NCBI RefSeq assembly: GCF_022662475.1
Contig: NZ_JAKNQQ010000010.1
Location: 1 to 64,000, forward strand
Source of the DNA: Sphingomonas sp. TREG-RG-20F-R18-01
Lineage (GTDB): Bacteria; Pseudomonadota; Alphaproteobacteria; Sphingomonadales; Sphingomonadaceae
Reading direction: 5' to 3'
DNA length: 64,000 nucleotides
A program made the translations under genes and the position numbers. The notes beneath the pieces are model-generated. The model was given only the letters and a program-made list of their open reading frames with translations. It ran no database searches and was not told where the DNA came from. Below are positions 30,027-37,784 of the stretch, piece by piece; position 1 is the first letter of the stretch; each line of letters begins with the position of its first letter.

Positions 30027-30653
30027 TTACCGCAGCGCGCGCGAAAGCCACACCACGCGGCCGACGATATCGGCTTGCTGCAGGACGATGTCCGGATAGG
30101 CAGGGTTGTCGCTCGCGACGGTGATGGCGGCGTCACGCCGCGAAACGCGCTTGACCAGCAACATCCCGTCGTGCCGCAGGACGAAGATCGCCGGACGGGC
30201 CCCGACCCGCTGGTCGCGCTCGTCGACCACCAGCGTGTCCCCATCGGCAATCGTCGGCAGCATGGAATCGCCGCGCGCGGTCAGCATACCGGCGTCGGAC
30301 GGACTTAGCCGCAAATCGGTCAGCAGGCGCGGGTCGAGCAGCATGGTACGGGCGCCGTCGCGGCTTTCCGCCCCGTCGACCATTGCGCCGGGTCCGGCGG
30401 AGGCCTCCACCGACAGGCGGCGGATCGCGGTCATCCGGGGCGTGGACGGCCCGCCGAGTTCGCTTTGATCCACCCGGAAATACGCGGCCAGCAAGGCACG
30501 GTCGCGCTCCGCCAGGACCCGCGGCGTTCCCCGTCGCACATATTGCTGCAGATAGGCGTCGTTCCGGCGCAGCATCCGCGACAGCGCGGCATAGCCGACG
30601 CCGTGCTGCGCGACGAGCGCCGCCAGACGGGCACGAGGATCGGACGCATCCAT
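30027..30653 (-). CDS. S24-family (LexA/CI-like) self-cleaving repressor
   Basis: The 208-residue product has an N-terminal helix-turn-helix-like domain (LAALVAQHGVGYAALSRMLR, NDAYLQQYVRRG). A linker with an Ala-Gly candidate cleavage site (ASAGPG, about residue 85) follows, then a peptidase S24 domain with Ser130 in GDSMLPTI and Lys168 in LLVKRVS. Such proteins are DNA-damage-responsive or stress-responsive repressors. ATG at 30653 is used; an in-frame TTG at 30659 is less likely. It diverges from a two-gene small operon, with a palindrome between them that may be its own operator. No other phage gene is near, so a prophage is not supported. Confidence 0.88.
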   Translation of the reverse strand: MDASDPRARLAALVAQHGVGYAALSRMLRRNDAYLQQYVRRGTPRVLAERDRALLAAYFRVDQSELGGPSTPRMTAIRRLSVEASAGPGAMVDGAESRDGARTMLLDPRLLTDLRLSPSDAGMLTARGDSMLPTIADGDTLVVDERDQRVGARPAIFVLRHDGMLLVKRVSRRDAAITVASDNPAYPDIVLQQADIVGRVVWLSRALR

Positions 30654-30669
30654 GGTCAAAACGATACCA

Positions 30670-30683
30670 TAGGAAAATTCCTA
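30670..30683. promoter_or_regulatory. Operator-like palindrome between S24 repressor and small operon
   Basis: TAGGAAAATTCCTA has 6-bp inverted arms TAGGAA/TTCCTA separated by AA, 16 bases upstream of the repressor ATG and 63 bases before the small operon. The AT-rich core in a GC-rich genome and its symmetric position suit a dimeric repressor. The binding partner is inferred, not shown. Confidence 0.45.
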
Positions 30684-30746
30684 GACAAGTTGGAAATGGC
30701 GGAACACATCGGGAACATAAAGCGACTCAAACCGAAAGGCCATCCG

Positions 30747-30932
30747 ATGTCGGTACTGTACAAGATCGATCGTTATCTCCGCGCAACCGCGATGCCGCCG
30801 ACGACGTTCGGGCGGCTGGCAGTGCGCGATCCCCGGCTCGTGCAGGATCTGCGGCGGGGGCGCGAGCCGGGCGCGCGGATGGTCCGCCGCATCGAAGCCT
30901 TCCTCGCGACCCAGCGGGACTTGCCGCGATGA
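30747..30932 (+). CDS. Small HTH-like protein divergent from S24 repressor
   Basis: The 61-residue product (MSVLYKIDRYLRATAMPPTT, then FGRLAVRDPRLVQDLRRGRE) looks like a minimal helix-turn-helix of XRE type: a first helix, a Met-Pro-Pro-Thr-Thr-Phe turn, and a basic recognition-like helix. Its stop overlaps the next start as ATGA. No Shine-Dalgarno is strong (AAAGG about ten bases upstream). It could bind DNA, possibly the same intergenic palindrome, but this is inferred. Confidence 0.65.
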   Translation: MSVLYKIDRYLRATAMPPTTFGRLAVRDPRLVQDLRRGREPGARMVRRIEAFLATQRDLPR

Positions 30933-31237
30933 GCCGCGGTCCCGATGCCACCATGCTGTTGCAGCGCCAGCTGGAACGCCATGCCGATCGCTGCGGCATC
31001 GCCCTGACCTGGCATGCGCTGCACGTCCGCCGATGGGCCAGCGCGACCTTCGTCGGCGCGCAACACCGGCTTGCCCTGTCGATCAGCGGTGCGGGCACCG
31101 CCGCCTGGGCGGCGGCGCTGGACGAGGTCGACCTGCCGTTGCGAGGGCATCTGGTGGCGGATCTGGTCGTGACGACGATCACCCAGGCCGACGACAGCGC
31201 CGACCTTGGCATCGAGGTGCTCACCGTCGAAACGTAA
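30929..31237 (+). CDS. Hypothetical protein coupled to the small HTH-like gene
   Basis: The 102-residue product has no signal peptide. It is a likely small alpha/beta domain (ALTWHALHVRRWASATFVGA, LALSISGAGTAAWAAALDEV, LRGHLVADLVVTTI). It starts inside the stop codon of the preceding gene. No family is recognised; the arrangement beside an S24 repressor suggests a regulated two-gene cassette. Confidence 0.65.
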   Translation: MSRGPDATMLLQRQLERHADRCGIALTWHALHVRRWASATFVGAQHRLALSISGAGTAAWAAALDEVDLPLRGHLVADLVVTTITQADDSADLGIEVLTVET

Positions 31238-31293
31238 GGACGGACCGATCGATCCTGCCGGTCTGCCGCGAAGGAGCCGTGGTGTCTGGCGGC

Positions 31294-32139
31294 CTAGCGC
31301 GCGCGCAGCGCCATGCTGCGCAGTTCGGCAAGCGCGGCTTCCAGCCCTCGTTCCGGCTGGTCGGACCGATCGTTCGGCGGGCGCTGCACCACCTGCTCGA
31401 GCCGGTCGAGCAAGGCATGGATCGACTCCGAAGGATCGATCTTCCCCGGCTTCAGGCGAAAGGTTTCCAGGCGCTCCCCCGGCGCGAAAGTCTGCGGACG
31501 CGCGGATACGGGCTCGGTACGATACGCCGCGAGCGGCACGTCGAGATCCTTCGGCAAGGCGCGTTCGGCACCCGGCGCAACCGTCCCGGGGAAGAGCAAG
31601 CCGGACACCGCGTCCCCGCCCGTCTTCGGTGCCCCCGTCTTGGGTTCTTCCGTCTTGGGTTCTCGCGTCATCGACGCCGTTGTGAGGGGCGTTTGCGCTG
31701 CGCCGTCCCCGGCGGAGACCTGCAGGAACGGCGTGCCCAGATCACGGTCGGCACGCAGGGGGCGACGTGCGGGCGCATCCGGGTGCGCATCGGCGCGACG
31801 GAGGATTGGTGCGGCTTCCTCCCGGGATGCGCCTTCGTCGATGGTGATGCCATGCTCGGCGACCGCCGCCGACCGCGTCCCCAGGACCAGAAACGCTGCG
31901 AACCAGCCGATCACGCCCAGTCCCCCACCCCCGAACACGACCATCAGCAGCCGAGCGGTGAAACCGAGTGGCGGGGCCGCGGCCGAGACGATCGCGGCGA
32001 TGCCGCTGTCGAGCGCGATCGTCTCGACCACGCCGATCGGCACCGCGGCCAGCACCACGGCGGCACAGCTGCCGACGAGCGCGCCGACGAGCGGCGCGAC
32101 GGGGAGGATCAGGCGTTGAGAATCGGAGTGGACGGCCAT
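31294..32139 (-). CDS. Inner-membrane protein of unknown function with Lys-Thr-Pro repeats
   Basis: The 281-residue product has three hydrophobic segments in the first 110 residues (about 10-33, 42-65, 70-92). A hydrophilic C-terminal half contains the short tandem EPKTEEPKTGAPKTGG near residues 163-180. The C-terminal end is predicted helical (IHALLDRLEQVV, LEAALAELRSMALRAR). Its start lies inside the 3' end of the glycosyltransferase gene (31-base overlap), so the two share a transcript. Function unknown; the context suggests exopolysaccharide metabolism. Confidence 0.7.
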   Translation of the reverse strand: MAVHSDSQRLILPVAPLVGALVGSCAAVVLAAVPIGVVETIALDSGIAAIVSAAAPPLGFTARLLMVVFGGGGLGVIGWFAAFLVLGTRSAAVAEHGITIDEGASREEAAPILRRADAHPDAPARRPLRADRDLGTPFLQVSAGDGAAQTPLTTASMTREPKTEEPKTGAPKTGGDAVSGLLFPGTVAPGAERALPKDLDVPLAAYRTEPVSARPQTFAPGERLETFRLKPGKIDPSESIHALLDRLEQVVQRPPNDRSDQPERGLEAALAELRSMALRAR

Positions 32140-33356
32140 GGAGCGAACCTTGCCTGGGGATCGGTGAGTTTCTGGTAAACGGGGGCGTAACATGCAACGT
32201 TGAGCGCCCAGTTGCGCTCTTTCTCGACGAAGGCGCGGCCGCGGTCGCGTCGTCCGTCCCAGCTTGCCCGGTCCGCCAGCAACCTCGCCAGCGCCTGTGC
32301 CATCGCGGCGGGATCGTCCGGCGCGAACAGCGTACCGGTCACCCCGTCCGCGATCAGCTCGCGATGCCCGCCGACATCGGACGCCGCGACGAGTCGGCGC
32401 TGCGCCATCGCTTCCAGCGGCTTGAGTGGCGTGACGAGATCGGTCAGCCGCATATGCTTGCGCGGATAGGCGAGGACGTCGATCACGCTGTAATAGCGCT
32501 CGACCTCGGTGTGCCGCACGCGGCCGACGAAATGGATATGACCCGCGACCGGAGAGGTCGCCGCCTGCGCACGGAGCGCCGCCTCGACCGGGCCGCCGCC
32601 GACCAGCACGAGATGCGCGCGCGGCCGCGCCGCGACGAGCTGCGGCATCGCGGCGAGCAGATCGTCGAGCCCCTCGTAATCGTAGAAGCTCCCGATGAAG
32701 CCGATGACCTCGGCAGCGCCGATACCGAGCTGCGTGGCCAGCGCGGTATCGTAAGCGGGCGGCTCCCCGAACACCGAGAGATCGACTCCATTGGGCGACA
32801 CGAACACCTTGTCGCGATCGATCCCGCGCGCGACGAGATCGCGGCGCAGCCCATCGCAGATCACCGCGACTGCATCGGCACGGCGCACCGCATAGGTTTC
32901 CAGCGCGCGAGTGGCGCGATAGACTGCGGATCCCTCGCGCCCCGTGCCGTTGCCGACCGCCGCATCCTCCCAGAAGGCGCGGATCTCATACACCAGGGGC
33001 AGCGAACGTCGCCGCGCGACCCGCAGCGCGGCCAGCGCATCCAGCACCGGCGAGTGCGCATGCAACACGTCCGGCCGGAAAGCCTCCACCACGGCATCGA
33101 TCCGCTTGGCGAAGGCATGGATTTCGCGGAGTTCCCGAAGAACCGGCGGCATGCCCCTGACCGGCGCGGTGCGATGGAAGTCGATCGCGTCGATCGTTTC
33201 CTCGGCGGCGGGGGCGTCTCCGTGGCGCGGGCCGGTGACGGCCGCGACCTGCCATCCGCGCCGCATCTGGCTCTTCAGGATTGCCCGCGTCCGAAAGGTA
33301 TAGCCGCTGTGGAGCGGCAAGCCGTGATCGAGGATGTGAAGAATCCGCATGCGCAT
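32109..33356 (-). CDS. Exosortase-A-associated family 4 glycosyltransferase
   Basis: The 415-residue GT-B enzyme starts MRMRILHILDHGLPLHSGY, then TFRTRAILKSQ, the characteristic beginning of the exosortase A system-associated glycosyltransferase family (TIGR04063 as I recall it). The C-terminal half has the GT4 donor-site features IGFIGSFYDYEGLDDLLAAM, HFVGRVRHTEVERYYS and KPLEAMAQRR. The alternative ATG at 33350 is equally possible; neither has a good Shine-Dalgarno sequence. It likely adds a sugar during lipid-linked exopolysaccharide assembly. It diverges from the ligase operon. Confidence 0.88.
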   Translation of the reverse strand: MRMRILHILDHGLPLHSGYTFRTRAILKSQMRRGWQVAAVTGPRHGDAPAAEETIDAIDFHRTAPVRGMPPVLRELREIHAFAKRIDAVVEAFRPDVLHAHSPVLDALAALRVARRRSLPLVYEIRAFWEDAAVGNGTGREGSAVYRATRALETYAVRRADAVAVICDGLRRDLVARGIDRDKVFVSPNGVDLSVFGEPPAYDTALATQLGIGAAEVIGFIGSFYDYEGLDDLLAAMPQLVAARPRAHLVLVGGGPVEAALRAQAATSPVAGHIHFVGRVRHTEVERYYSVIDVLAYPRKHMRLTDLVTPLKPLEAMAQRRLVAASDVGGHRELIADGVTGTLFAPDDPAAMAQALARLLADRASWDGRRDRGRAFVEKERNWALNVACYAPVYQKLTDPQARFAPWPSTPILNA

Positions 33357-33465
33357 CGGTTAGCGCAAGAGTGTTTAACGGAGCCTCAACCGCCCGCGCG
33401 CTAGGACGACGCCGTGGCCGGCCTGACGGACACGCGGGACACGGGCGTCGAAGGGGTTTGCGCGG

Positions 33466-33624
33466 ATGATCGACAATTTCGCGCTCGCCGTCAGCCATGG
33501 CCTGATCGCGTTGACGGTCTGGCTGCTCCTGCGCCGTCCCGACCTCGACCGGGAAGCCGCCGCTACCGCGAACGACCCCGCGCCCGCCACCCCAGAAAGA
33601 CCGGGGAGACGCCCGCGTGCGTGA
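33466..33624 (+). CDS. Small single-span membrane protein before the O-ligase gene
   Basis: The 52-residue product (MIDNFALAVSHGLIALTVWL, then LLRRPDLDREAAAT) has one hydrophobic segment (about residues 4-22) and an acidic/Pro-rich cytosolic tail. An AAGGGG sequence lies about ten bases upstream. It overlaps the ligase start by eight bases, indicating coupled translation. Such tiny genes before exosortase-associated ligases are seen in sphingomonads, but the role is unknown. Confidence 0.6.
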   Translation: MIDNFALAVSHGLIALTVWLLLRRPDLDREAAATANDPAPATPERPGRRPRA

Positions 33625-34978
33625 CCTGTTCTTCGTCGCGTTCCTTGCGGCCTTCTTCGCGGCGGGGTTCCGGCGGCCGTTCGTGTTCGTGCTGTCCTAT
33701 GTCTATATCGACATCGTTTCGCCGCAGCGCCTGACCTATCTGCTGCTCAATTCGGTTCCGATCTCGCTGGTTGCGGTCGCGCTCGCGGTCGGCGGCTTCC
33801 TGCTCGCCGACGACAAGCGCGACGTCCGCCTTGCCCCGCGCCAGCTGCTGATCGTCCTGCTGCTGCTATATTGCGGCCTCACCACGCGCAGCGCCGATTT
33901 CCCGGTCGAAGCGCTCGATAAATGGGGTTGGGTGTGGAAGACGCTCGCCTTCGCCGCCTTCCTCCCGCTGACCCTGCGCACCCGCCTGCGGATCGAGGCA
34001 CTGCTGGTGGTGATGATCGCCTCGGCGGCGTCGATCATCATCGTCGGCGGGCTGAAGACGATCGCCAGCGGCGGGGGCGGCTATGGCACGCTCAACCTGA
34101 TGGTCGCGAACAATTCGGGGCTTTACGAAGGCTCGACCATTTCGACCGTCGCGGTCGCGATCATCCCGCTGATCCTGTGGTTCACCCGCTACGGGACCAT
34201 CTTCCCGCCGGGATGGAAGGTGACCGCCTTCTGCTATGCGCTGGTGTTCGCCTGTCTGCTGATCCCGGTCGGCACGTCGACCCGCACCGGCCTGCTCTGC
34301 ATCGGGCTGGTCGCGCTGTTGATGCTGCGCGATGCCAAGCGCAAACTCCTGTATCTCGGCCTGATCGCGGCGGCGGGGCTGATCGCGGTGCCGTTCCTGC
34401 CGAGCGCCTTCACCGAGCGGATGGGCACGATCAAGACTTATAAGGGCGATGAATCCGCCTCCACCCGGCTCGCGGTGTGGGGCTGGACGTGGGATTATGC
34501 CAAGCAGCACCCGCTGGGCGGCGGGTTCGAAATGTATCGCCAGAACCAGATCCGCTACGACACCGAAAAAGTCGAAGGCGACGGCAACAACGCGACCGTC
34601 GACCGCAAGCTGACGGTCGACAAGGCGCGCGCCTTCCACAGTGCCTATTTCGAGATGATCGGCGAGCAGGGCTTTCCCGGCCTGCTGCTGTGGGCGCTGA
34701 TCAACGGGATCGGGCTGATCCGCATGGAAGTGCTGCGCCGTCGCTATCGCAAGGGGGACGCGCACCAGGCGTGGATCGCGCCGCTCGCCGGGGCGCTGCA
34801 ATCCGCGCATATCGTTTACCTGCTGGGCGCAGCGTTCATCGCGATTGCGTTCCAGCCGTTCGTCTACATGCTGATCGGCGCGCAGATCGGCCTGGACACC
34901 TATCTCGCGCGCAAGCGCGCCGAACAGACGTTCCGGCCGCTTCGCAAGGCCCGCCCCGCGCGGATCGCCACGACGTGA
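33617..34978 (+). CDS. Exosortase-A-associated O-glycosylation ligase (O-antigen ligase-like)
   Basis: The 453-residue polytopic protein starts with GTG, with GGGGAGA before it. The N-terminal MRDLFFVAFLAAFFAAGFRR, PFVFVLSYVYIDIVSPQRLT region matches the DUF5935-type start of exosortase-associated ligases (TIGR03097 as I recall). About ten membrane segments follow, with a large periplasmic loop (about 290-335) and a C-terminal Wzy/ligase part (ARAFHSAYFEMIGEQGFPGL). It probably transfers or polymerises a glycan in the periplasm. It overlaps the following acyltransferase as GTGA. Confidence 0.87.
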   Translation: MRDLFFVAFLAAFFAAGFRRPFVFVLSYVYIDIVSPQRLTYLLLNSVPISLVAVALAVGGFLLADDKRDVRLAPRQLLIVLLLLYCGLTTRSADFPVEALDKWGWVWKTLAFAAFLPLTLRTRLRIEALLVVMIASAASIIIVGGLKTIASGGGGYGTLNLMVANNSGLYEGSTISTVAVAIIPLILWFTRYGTIFPPGWKVTAFCYALVFACLLIPVGTSTRTGLLCIGLVALLMLRDAKRKLLYLGLIAAAGLIAVPFLPSAFTERMGTIKTYKGDESASTRLAVWGWTWDYAKQHPLGGGFEMYRQNQIRYDTEKVEGDGNNATVDRKLTVDKARAFHSAYFEMIGEQGFPGLLLWALINGIGLIRMEVLRRRYRKGDAHQAWIAPLAGALQSAHIVYLLGAAFIAIAFQPFVYMLIGAQIGLDTYLARKRAEQTFRPLRKARPARIATT

Positions 34979-36069
34979 CCGCGCGCGCCGAGTTGCGCGC
35001 GCTCACCGGGGTGCGCGGGATCGCCGCCTGGTGGGTCGTGCTGTATCACATCCGCCTGTCGATCGCCGGATTGCCCCCCTTCTGGCTGGCGCTGTTCGCC
35101 AAGGGGTATCTGGCGGTCGATTTCTTCTTCTTGCTGTCGGGCTTCGTCTTGTGGCTGAGCTGGAACGACCGCCTGCGCAGCGGCGGGATCGGCGCGATTC
35201 CCGGGTTCCTGTGGCGTCGGCTGGCGCGGATCTGGCCGCTTCACCTGTTCATGCTCGCGTGCGCGACCGCGCTTGCGCTCGCGCTCGCCGCGATCGGCAA
35301 GGGGGACGCACAGGCCTTTCCCTTCGCCGCCCTGCCGCTGCATATCCTGCTGCTGCAGAATTGGGGGTTCACCGATCGGCTCGCCTGGAACGATCCGAGC
35401 TGGTCGATCAGCACCGAATGGGCGGCCTATATCCTGTTTCCGGTCCTGGCGATCGTCCTCGACTGGCGACGGGTGCCGACCGCCGGCATCGTCGCGGCGA
35501 TCGTTGCGCTGGGCGTGCTGCTGCACGCCGCAATGGCCGGCGCGCTGACCCTCGGCACCGACATCTGGTCGCTCGGCCTGCGCCGCTGCCTGATCGAATT
35601 CGTGATGGGAACCGCGACCTGCGCGCTGTGGAGCCGATACCGGACGACCCCGATCGGCCCCGCCATGGTCGCGCTGTTCGTCTTCGGCGGCGCGGTTACA
35701 GCATGTGCATTGGGCGCGCGCGAAACGCTCGTGGTGCCGTGCGGATGCGCGGCCGGGTTGCTTGCCCTTGCCCTGACGTCGGGTCTCCCGGGAAACCCGC
35801 TGGCCGCGCCGTTCTTCCACCGACTCGGCGAGATCAGCTATGCGACCTATCTCGGCCATTTCCTGTTGTTCGTCGTGGTCAAGCTCGTGCTCGTGCGCGA
35901 CGCGCATGCCGTGCCACCACCGGTCATCGCGCTCTACCTGGCACTCGTGCTGGCCAGTTCGGTCGTCCTGTACGCCCGCGTCGAGCAACCCGCGCAGGAG
36001 CGGATGAACCGGCTCGCCAAGACCTGGCGAGCCGGTTCGCGGCGTCACGCGTCCGCCGTGTCTTCCTGA
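34975..36069 (+). CDS. Acyltransferase 3 family integral membrane protein
   Basis: The 364-residue protein has the AT3 signature near the start (LRALTGVRGIAAWWVVLYHI) with the conserved Arg/His pair, PSWSISTEWAAYILFP in the middle, and about ten membrane spans ending GHFLLFVVVKLVLV. These enzymes O-acylate cell-surface glycans, often acetylation. It starts with GTG overlapping the ligase stop, and its 3' end overlaps the convergent DJ-1 gene by 25 bases. The acceptor glycan is unknown. Confidence 0.9.
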   Translation: MTARAELRALTGVRGIAAWWVVLYHIRLSIAGLPPFWLALFAKGYLAVDFFFLLSGFVLWLSWNDRLRSGGIGAIPGFLWRRLARIWPLHLFMLACATALALALAAIGKGDAQAFPFAALPLHILLLQNWGFTDRLAWNDPSWSISTEWAAYILFPVLAIVLDWRRVPTAGIVAAIVALGVLLHAAMAGALTLGTDIWSLGLRRCLIEFVMGTATCALWSRYRTTPIGPAMVALFVFGGAVTACALGARETLVVPCGCAAGLLALALTSGLPGNPLAAPFFHRLGEISYATYLGHFLLFVVVKLVLVRDAHAVPPPVIALYLALVLASSVVLYARVEQPAQERMNRLAKTWRAGSRRHASAVSS

Positions 36070-36626
36070 TCGGCTTCCTGGTCGTCCAAGTCTTCCTGCA
36101 GCGCCTGCAGGATCGCCTTGTTGAACGCCGGAATGTCGTCCGGCTTGCGGCTGGTGATGAAAGGACCGTCGCGGACGACCTCCTCGTCGACCACGTCCGC
36201 ACCGGCATTCGCCAGGTCGGTCCGCAGCGACGGCCAGCTCGTCATGCGGCGACCATCGACGACGTCCGCCTCGATCAACAGCCACGGCGCGTGGCAGATC
36301 GCGGCGATCAACTTGCCGTCGTCGGCGAATTCCTCGACGATCTCGACCGCGCGGTCATCCATCCGCAAGGCATCGGGATTGGCGACGCCTCCCGGCAGGA
36401 GAAGCGCGGTGTAATCCTCGGTATCCACGGTATCGAGCGTCATGTCCGGGGTGATCGTCTGCCCCTTCTGGTCATGCTCCATGCCCTGGATCGGATCCAT
36501 CTTGGGCGCGGCCAGAGTGACTTTGACGCCCGCGTCGAGCAGCGCCTTGCGCGGCTCGAACAGTTCGGCTTGCTCGAAGCCGTCGGTCGCGATGATGAGA
36601 ACGTGCGCCTGCGAAAGCTCGGCCAT
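36045..36626 (-). CDS. DJ-1/PfpI-family protein (YhbO-like)
   Basis: The 193-residue product has the class I glutamine-amidotransferase-like fold of the PfpI/DJ-1 family. It has an N-terminal VLIIATDGFEQAEL strand, then the nucleophile elbow AAICHAPWLL with Cys111 and adjacent His112. Relatives act in stress resistance and protein/nucleotide deglycation, though exact activity varies. The acidic tail is unusual. A GGAG sequence precedes the ATG. An EcfG-like promoter lies upstream, which would place it in the general stress response. Confidence 0.92.
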   Translation of the reverse strand: MAELSQAHVLIIATDGFEQAELFEPRKALLDAGVKVTLAAPKMDPIQGMEHDQKGQTITPDMTLDTVDTEDYTALLLPGGVANPDALRMDDRAVEIVEEFADDGKLIAAICHAPWLLIEADVVDGRRMTSWPSLRTDLANAGADVVDEEVVRDGPFITSRKPDDIPAFNKAILQALQEDLDDQEADQEDTADA

Positions 36627-36684
36627 GATAGTCTCCGGTGCTCAAAGGGTCGGTGGGGATCAAGCCTGGGGGCTCGCGGTGCTC

Positions 36685-36710
36685 AACCCGCGAGCGGGGT
36701 CGGCTGTTCC
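36685..36710 (-). promoter_or_regulatory. EcfG-like (general stress) promoter of the DJ-1/PfpI gene
   Basis: On the minus strand GGAAC is followed by 17 bases and GGTT, close to the alphaproteobacterial EcfG consensus GGAAC-N16/17-cGTT. Predicted initiation gives a leader of about 50 bases. The GGAAC forms part of a GTTCCGGAAC palindrome, but the rightward half has no matching -10. Confidence 0.45.
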
Positions 36711-36745
36711 GGAACGATGCGCCCACCCGTGCATTCAAACAGGCC

Positions 36746-37774
36746 ATGGAGCAGCACATCCCCAGCATCGATTACCACGACGACAGCGAGCCTGGCATCA
36801 CCCGCAAGAAGATGCGGCACGGCTGGGGCTATCATGATGCGCAGGGCAATCGTGTCACCGACCGTGCCGAGATCGACCGGCTGAACGCAATCGGCCTGCC
36901 CCCCGCCTATCGCGATGCGTGGTTCTGCCCCTCGCCGACGGGTCATATCCAGGCGGTTGGCTGGGACGAAAAGGGCCGTAAGCAATATCGCTACCACACC
37001 GGCTTCCGCGAAACGCAGGAGGCGGCGAAATACGACCTGTGCGCGCCGTTCGGCCAGGCCTTGCCAAGGCTGCGGGCGCGCGTCGAGCGCGATCTCGCGC
37101 GCCGGGGTCTGGACAAGAACATCGCGGTCGCCGCGGTGGTCCGCCTGCTCGACCTGGGCAAGGTCCGGATCGGGAACGAAGGGTATGTGAAGTCCAACAA
37201 GAGCTTCGGTGCCACGACGCTGCGCAAGCGCCATGCGGACATCAAGGGACAGTCGCTGAAGCTGCAGTTCAAGGCGAAGTCGGGCAAGATGCGCATGCTC
37301 ACGATTACCGATGGATCCCTGAGCCGCTTCGTCAAACGCTGCCAGGACCTGCCGGGCCAACATCTGTTCCGCTGGGTCGATGCCGAGGGCACATGTCACC
37401 CGGTCAGCTCGTCCGACGTAAACGCTTATATCCGCGATGCGATGGGCGCGGATTTCACCGCCAAGCACTTCCGCACCTGGAGCGCGAGCGTTCTGGCGTT
37501 CGAGGCGCTCGCGTCGGCTAAGCACGATATCACGCTGAAAACGATGCTCGAGCCCGTCACCGAAGCGCTCGGCAACACCCCGGCCATCGCGCGCAAATCC
37601 TATGTTCATCCCGCGCTGCTCGCCCTGGTAAAGGACGGGCAGTCCGCCTTTCGCGACGGGTTGCGCCTGCCGCGCTCCACGCAGCATCTTTCCCGGGTAG
37701 AACGCGGGTTGATCGCGTTTCTAGACAGCGGCTCACCGACGGGAAGCGCAGCAACGCTCGCCGGGGCCGCGTAA
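36746..37774 (+). CDS. DNA topoisomerase IB
   Basis: The 342-residue product is a bacterial poxvirus-like topoisomerase IB, which nicks, rotates and reseals duplex DNA. It has a beta N-terminal domain (MRHGWGYHDAQGNRVTD, then GHIQAVGWDEKGRKQYRYH) and a catalytic domain with RLLDLGKVRIGNEGY, LKLQFKAKSGK, FRTWSASVLAFEAL and the nucleophile Tyr286 in ARKSYVHP. ATG at 36746 is used (AGG upstream); the frame is open to 36638. Its place beside DJ-1 and MscS genes suits a stress-response group. Confidence 0.93.
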   Translation: MEQHIPSIDYHDDSEPGITRKKMRHGWGYHDAQGNRVTDRAEIDRLNAIGLPPAYRDAWFCPSPTGHIQAVGWDEKGRKQYRYHTGFRETQEAAKYDLCAPFGQALPRLRARVERDLARRGLDKNIAVAAVVRLLDLGKVRIGNEGYVKSNKSFGATTLRKRHADIKGQSLKLQFKAKSGKMRMLTITDGSLSRFVKRCQDLPGQHLFRWVDAEGTCHPVSSSDVNAYIRDAMGADFTAKHFRTWSASVLAFEALASAKHDITLKTMLEPVTEALGNTPAIARKSYVHPALLALVKDGQSAFRDGLRLPRSTQHLSRVERGLIAFLDSGSPTGSAATLAGAA

Positions 37775-37784
37775 AGGTTTCATC

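Noticed and set aside
30027-31237. Prophage remnant around the S24 repressor
   Set aside because: There is no integrase, attachment site or structural phage gene; the neighbours are ordinary chromosomal genes. The cassette is reported as a regulatory unit instead.
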